Below, one piece after another: positions 59,213 to 64,000 of a stretch of DNA of 64,000 bases (position 1 is its first letter; the number at the start of each line of letters is the position of its first letter). This DNA comes from Cephalotus follicularis (lineage: Eukaryota; Streptophyta; Magnoliopsida; Oxalidales; Cephalotaceae), in NCBI GenBank assembly GCA_001972305.1, contig BDDD01000027.1, forward strand, positions 270,415 through 334,414, in the 5' to 3' direction. Below the pieces are notes generated by a model. That model was not told the DNA's origin. It searched no databases and saw nothing but the letters and a program-made list of their open reading frames with translations. The position numbers and the translations under genes were made by a program.

Positions 59213-62200
59213 CAATAAACTATCGTGCTTAACAAATAGAAAGAGATTGATGTAGCTAAAGGACTCACCTTGATTGGACAGAAGTGGAAAAGTTCGTATT
59301 CCAGAACCTTGAGCGTTACTGGCACAGAAGCACCTTTTGGTAGCCGAACCATCTCCCCTAAAATTTTAAGGAGATTTTAGTTGAATTTATAATACAAAAA
59401 CAGCTTCAGTGGAATTAATAATTGAAATATTAACATTTATTGGTGAGTCATTCAAGTTACCTGATCTATGGGCATAAACTATGGTCTCCCCTGGCCAATC
59501 TGCACCAGCAACTTGGTCGATAAGGTCAACATCGGATGCACGGACAGAGCTGGTGAGGGTACCAGGAGATGTGTCATGAATGCGGGTCTTCTTCACGATC
59601 TTGCACCAACCAGCACCTTGGCAGTTAAACACACCAACCACGCCAGAGCATTTGTTCACATTCCATACCTTGAGCAAGCTGCCAAATATATGTTTTTGGG
59701 TAAACTTCCTACGCGAAGTAGCATAATGAAGAAAAAAAAGCAGAAGAGAAGAGTCGATTATAGCAAACCTAGTCCCATCTCTGGCTGGATCAGCAAAGAG
59801 ACAATCACGGGTAGGCCTGCCAGGGAGTTGGGCACGGAGAACTGATCCATCAGGAAGAACAAGCTTCTTCAACAATTCAAAGTCGTGGTTCCCAGGCTTA
59901 TCACTGTATAGAAGAAACCAAGCATGTATATTCTTATTAAAATCTATTTGTCATTTGTTATATAAACATCGTCAGAGAATGAATCAATTGTAGCACAACA
60001 CACCTGACATAGATTGCACATCCACCAATGGAACGAGCTGCTCCATGGTACTCAGCTGCTGGATGTAAGCTCTGCAAAGTACAGATCCCTAATCAATATC
60101 TCAAGTTTTTGCTTTGTAGCCTTAAAACATTTGGTAGGCTATAGATGTGAAAAAAGTAATATAACAATTCTGTTGGGGACAGGGATATCATAGAATATAA
60201 TCCAACAAAAGTACGTTTTTTCTTCCGGTAGTATCTCTTGGAATTAATTAAAAGGGATGATTTCTTAAAATGTATCATATTGTTCAAGTTTGCAACAAAT
60301 ATGTGGAAAAAAAAGTGCTAATTCGGAATGCCAAAATCTAAACAAATTTCCATTAAGGCGTGATAAAGATAATTAAGTTTCATCGTCTTACATGAAACAT
60401 ATCCCAGTCAGGTTGCATAAATTCTCCAAGGAAAAGAGTGTTGTAAGCCACAGAGGAGATATGGATGGTGTGGGAAGCAGGATCCCTTGGGTAGAAGTCA
60501 TCAGATGCTCTCACCACAGCAGTCTGCTTGGCACTGTACATCCCATCAGTGTTGTGACACATGCAAGCAATGCATCCATTGTCAGGGAAGTTTCGTGCCA
60601 CGGAAGCCTCAAGAGCCTGGTGATAACTGCGGGTGAGAGAAACTCTGCCACCATGGCCAGCCCCAAGGGTCTCAATGATATTCTGCACATCAACTTTTAC
60701 TCCATCTACGCCACATGAAGCCAAGTAGGCATGGAGTTCATTATAGAAGTTGAAAACCTTCTGCGGATGAACCAAACCCAGTCCATGAATAGCTAAGCTG
60801 TCCATGACAATGTCAGGTTGGTTGCCCATAACGCCAGGAGACTGAACTGGGTATGCCAATGCAGTGTCATAATGTTCCATACCAGTAGCAGCTGGTTTCA
60901 CCCCACCCCAGTAACCAGCTAAAGCATGCCATACGTAGACATATCTGTGCCAGCAAAGATCAAGATCACTAATTTAGTCACTAATGTGAAAACAACCCGC
61001 AATGTACAAAATTTTAATCTTTTCTATTAGTCTGTGCATTTTCATTCTTCAGTTGAATTCTTTCGAATATGGTAAACACTCATCAGACTACAGATCTTGC
61101 ATCTGAAAATATTTGCATAATTTCAGTTGCCACTTATCATCGGAAAAACTTAGTAAAGATACATCAAGGCCCATGCGAATTCAACAAGCACATCAGAAGA
61201 TCATAGAAACTATTGGTTCATGATATGAAAGCCAATAAATTGTTTTTTTCTGTTTAAGCAATAAAAGAACAAAAAGTAAATGCAAAAATTATTGCCAATA
61301 CTCACTGGAAATATCCATGTGGAAAATACAACACTAGACCGATTCCAAAATATAGAGCACTTACTTCACATTGTGGCGTTGCTTGGCATCGTCTACAACA
61401 AGCTTGAGACCTGAGACCTGCTCATTGCTGGGGCTATTTTTCTGAAATTTTGTATTCTCCTTTATTCCTGTGAGTCTACTTGCAAACCTGCAAGATAGTA
61501 ATCAGCCAAATATCAATAACCAATTGCTTTGATGAAAACAGAAAATATAAGGGGAGAAGTAAAAAACTTAAAACGTATGGAAAATAGATACAATAAAAGA
61601 AGTTTCCATCTATATATGTCCTACAAAATCATGAACCCTTGCAATGGGGTGACCAGACTGAGCTAAAGCTGCAAGACAATAACAGATTTCACGGCAGTGC
61701 AGTACCAAAATGTTAGAGTTGGTATCTATTTTGACATGTCAACAATACGACTATAACCTTATCACATGAAATACCGGGGGGTTCCGCTCCCTAGTGAGCA
61801 GAAGGGAGTCCCACTGCCCAGTTAGCGGGCAGGGGGTCGGGGCAACGCCCCCAAAAGGACACCAGGTTTTCTTAATCGGATACAGGCCTGATTTTATATT
61901 AATTATTAGTAATTTAGGCCTGGTCCATAAATAATTACTTGAATACTAGGTTTTTCTAGTATTGCTTATATAAACTATGATGTTTCTTATTCTCTTTTGT
62001 AAGAGAGAGTGTGAAGAGACTATTGAATATATAGTAAAATCTCCTTATGCAGGACTAGCCCGTGAACCTGGGTAACTCTATGTGATTGATTGACACAGAG
62101 AGAGAGAGTTCTTACTGTGCTCCTTCTTGCACAACACAATCAGGATTTTTCTCTTTAGCTTCAATTTGTTGCCAACCATCATCTATGATGAGAAAGCGTG

Positions 62201-64000
62201 GAGGAGTCCCTCCTTCGGATAGGCTGCAATTATAACCACACCAGAATCAGTGCTTCAGTTTTTCTTTATTATACTTAAACTTGCAAACTCTCCAATTATA
62301 ATTTATCTATTACCTTTTGAGGCCTTCCTCAACACCCTCAGCTGTGACATCAGTGTAGAAAGCATCCCAAGTGCACCAGCCAAACCAGTCAAGAAAAGAA
62401 GGCAACTGCACACAATTAACATGGAATCATTTTGATTCATTCAGACATCCCTCCGGCTTTACTACACTTCTAATCAAATGGAGGGAAGGGGGGAAAGAGG
62501 AAGAAGGAAAGATAGTAATTCTACCTTTTTCTCCTCTCTATGAACGAAAGTTTGCAAATGTTTTTCCACAGCCCTGTTTCAAATAGATACGATTGTTACT
62601 TGATTTATAAAAAACAGACATGCGATAAAACATTTATAAGAGAACTTTTAAGCCACAAAATCTTAACAACTTCAAAGGGATTGGTATTAGAAGAATAGAA
62701 CTATTCAATTAACACTTAGGGACTTACTTCACAGCCTGTTTGATGACTTCAAAGGGATTGGTACCAGCATGCATGTAAACAAGATAAAGGCCTTGGTGGG
62801 TTTCAACAGCAGTATCTCCTGCAAAACCAAATCACACCACAAAAAAACAAGTCGTTTCGGTTCTCTTTCGAACTCCATCGTTCCTAATTTTTTGATTTTC
62901 TTCCCAAATGCTATAAACTCCATTTATATTCGTGTGGTTGATAGTCATAGAGTGAGTCATTGGTTGGTTTCTCCAGGCTGATTGTGTTCGCATTAATGAC
63001 AGCTCCACCCCACAATTTTCCGATGGTTATTCTCCTCCATTTATAGCATGCAGGATGGGACTGAATTAACGGAAGATTATCCCTTAAATAAGGGAATGAC
63101 CTGCAGGGTGTGTATAGCTTACACCAGATACATATGATGGCCATAATCTACTCACCACTATCAAGGCAAATCTCCAACTCATTCTTGTCATTGCCTTGCA
63201 GAACAGCTCGGAAAGGGCCTTCAAGAAGAGGCAGAAAGACAGTGTAGATTGTTTCAGCATTTTCTGGGCCACTTCCTTCAGTGTCATCCTTGCTCTCCAC
63301 AAGCATGAATTGAGTCTCCAAAGGTATGTCTTTCCCAGACATCCCCATTCTCTGGGTCATCCACCATAACTTAAATCGGAAACAGCACATGAACCGAAGA
63401 CTCCTGCAACAAATTAAGAGTGAAAATTATGATATTTTTAGTTAATGCCCTCGAGTAACGGGATACCAAGGAACAAAAGCACTGCCCTTAACTACATAGG
63501 AAGTTTTAAGATATTATTGTTCTAAACTTCAACTACGTACTCTTAATTGTCATAGCAAGAGATGAGCTTTACATTGGGAAACAAGTAACTTAAATTGGTG
63601 AAGCAAAAATTTACGTTCCCACATTGATAGGATACATCAACAAATCCAGTGCCTATTATTTCAACAAATGCAAAATGATGGCATAGTAGGCATGGAATGG
63701 TGAGGCCCTATAGTTTCTATCTATCAAACTGCCCCTGAGGTGAATTCCCTTCACATAACGAAGAACAGGTATAGTTTGGTTCAAATGTTATAACAGGATG
63801 ACAAATCATATGAAGAATTTTGCTTCCAAAAGAATACTGCGGACAGTAATGTATCTAATGCTAAATCTTCTAGTAATATATTAAATAAATGACTTGCAAA
63901 GAAACATGACAACCATATGACATTAATCATCTAAAACAAGGTCATTCAGTAAAAAAGATGGGTTTTTGTGCTTACTCTAAAGCACCAACAGGGAAGACAT
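58825..64000 (-). CDS. RFS2: Raffinose synthase family / seed imbibition protein (SIP2/RFS2-like), 5' end beyond the window
   Basis: Thirteen coding segments on the minus strand: >64000-63976, 63403-63156, 62818-62728, 62573-62525, 62405-62314, 62223-62116, 61487-61365, 60944-60392, 60071-60004, 59903-59769, 59678-59461, 59357-59269 and 59187-58825. All introns are GT-AG and the phases agree, giving about 720 residues; full-length relatives are ~770, so about 50 N-terminal residues lie outside. Landmarks are [63 protein letters not shown] (the catalytic Asp region of GH36 enzymes), [27 protein letters not shown] and [10 protein letters not shown]. Family members act on galactosyl-sucrose sugars: raffinose synthesis from galactinol, or alkaline alpha-galactosidase activity. 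It most resembles Arabidopsis SIP2 (At3g57520), so hydrolysis of raffinose may be the real activity. Cytosolic; no signal peptide is visible in the part seen. Confidence 0.92.
60093..60391 (-). other. SIP2 intron between the 553-nt and 68-nt exons
   Basis: An ordinary AT-rich intron with GT at 60391-60390 and AG just before 60071. The minus-strand open frame 60093-60287 lies wholly in it and has no family signal. Confidence 0.6.
61711..62100 (+). mobile_element. Copia-type LTR fragment in a SIP2 intron
   Basis: Starting with TGTTAGAGTTGG, this stretch shows the make-up of a plant Copia LTR: a GC-rich block (GCGGGCAGGGGGTCGGGGCA, then ACGCCCCC), a TATATAAA box near 61970, and a U5-like end with CTTATGCAGGACTAGCCCGT and GGTAACTCTATGTG. 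No internal retrotransposon sequence is present, so it is a solo or truncated LTR. The exact 3' end and target-site duplication were not found. It lies antisense to SIP2 and ends about 15-20 bp from the splice donor of the 62116-62223 exon. Confidence 0.55.

Noticed and set aside
60392..60718. Plus-strand 108-codon frame
   Set aside because: Antisense shadow of the largest SIP2 exon.
1..64000. tRNA, rRNA or other structured RNA genes
   Set aside because: I looked for tRNA T-arm (GGTTCGA) contexts and conserved rRNA segments; the few GGTTCGA hits (for example near 19910) lack acceptor-stem pairing. A covariance-model scan would be decisive.

Overview
This window is nuclear DNA of a eudicot plant. 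The evidence is genes with many GT-AG introns, plant-specific families (a PLS-DYW pentatricopeptide protein, a remorin, a NAC factor, an RR-type tandem CCCH zinc finger), very AT-rich intergenic DNA with long A/T runs and microsatellites, and decayed plant transposons. The species cannot be told from the sequence. Exon models were built by hand from splice sites and reading-frame continuity. For the MATE, guanylate kinase, remorin and NAC genes the exon lengths sum exactly to an open frame; family names rest on remembered family sequences, not on a search.

Layout. 0-9.5 kb: a possible first exon of a gene leaving the left edge (-), a single-exon DYW-type PPR gene of the MEF1 type (+), and a 13-exon MATE transporter of the DTX42/FRD3 citrate-exporter type (+). 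13.2-15.4 kb: a single-exon ankyrin plus CCCH zinc-finger gene of the OXS2 type (-). 16.6-28.5 kb: nearly 12 kb without a recognisable gene. 28.5-32.2 kb: a guanylate kinase of the plant GK-1/GK-2 type (-). 38.7-40.1 kb: a group-4 remorin (+). 58.8 kb to the right edge: a raffinose synthase/seed-imbibition-protein gene of the SIP2/RFS2 type (-), lacking only its first ~50 codons.

The order OXS2 - GK - remorin - SIP2 matches two sister blocks that I recall from Arabidopsis (At2g41900/41880/41870 and At3g57550/57540/57520). The window therefore looks like an unduplicated ancestral segment. The calcium-dependent kinase that lies beside the remorin in Arabidopsis is not seen.

The 40-58 kb interval between remorin and SIP2 is a rearrangement hot spot. 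It holds a decayed PPR fragment, a decayed CACTA (En/Spm) transposon with a dense GC-rich subterminal motif array, an intronless MHK-like kinase copy broken by one frameshift but with a well-placed TATA box, a chimeric second copy of the 3' end of SIP2, shorter third-copy fragments, an intact NAC gene, a decayed inverted copy of that NAC gene's 5' half, and, between the two NAC arms, the first exons of two other genes arranged head to head. The clearest oddity of the window is this nested duplication mosaic. I found no previously undescribed multi-gene system, RNA gene or CRISPR array.
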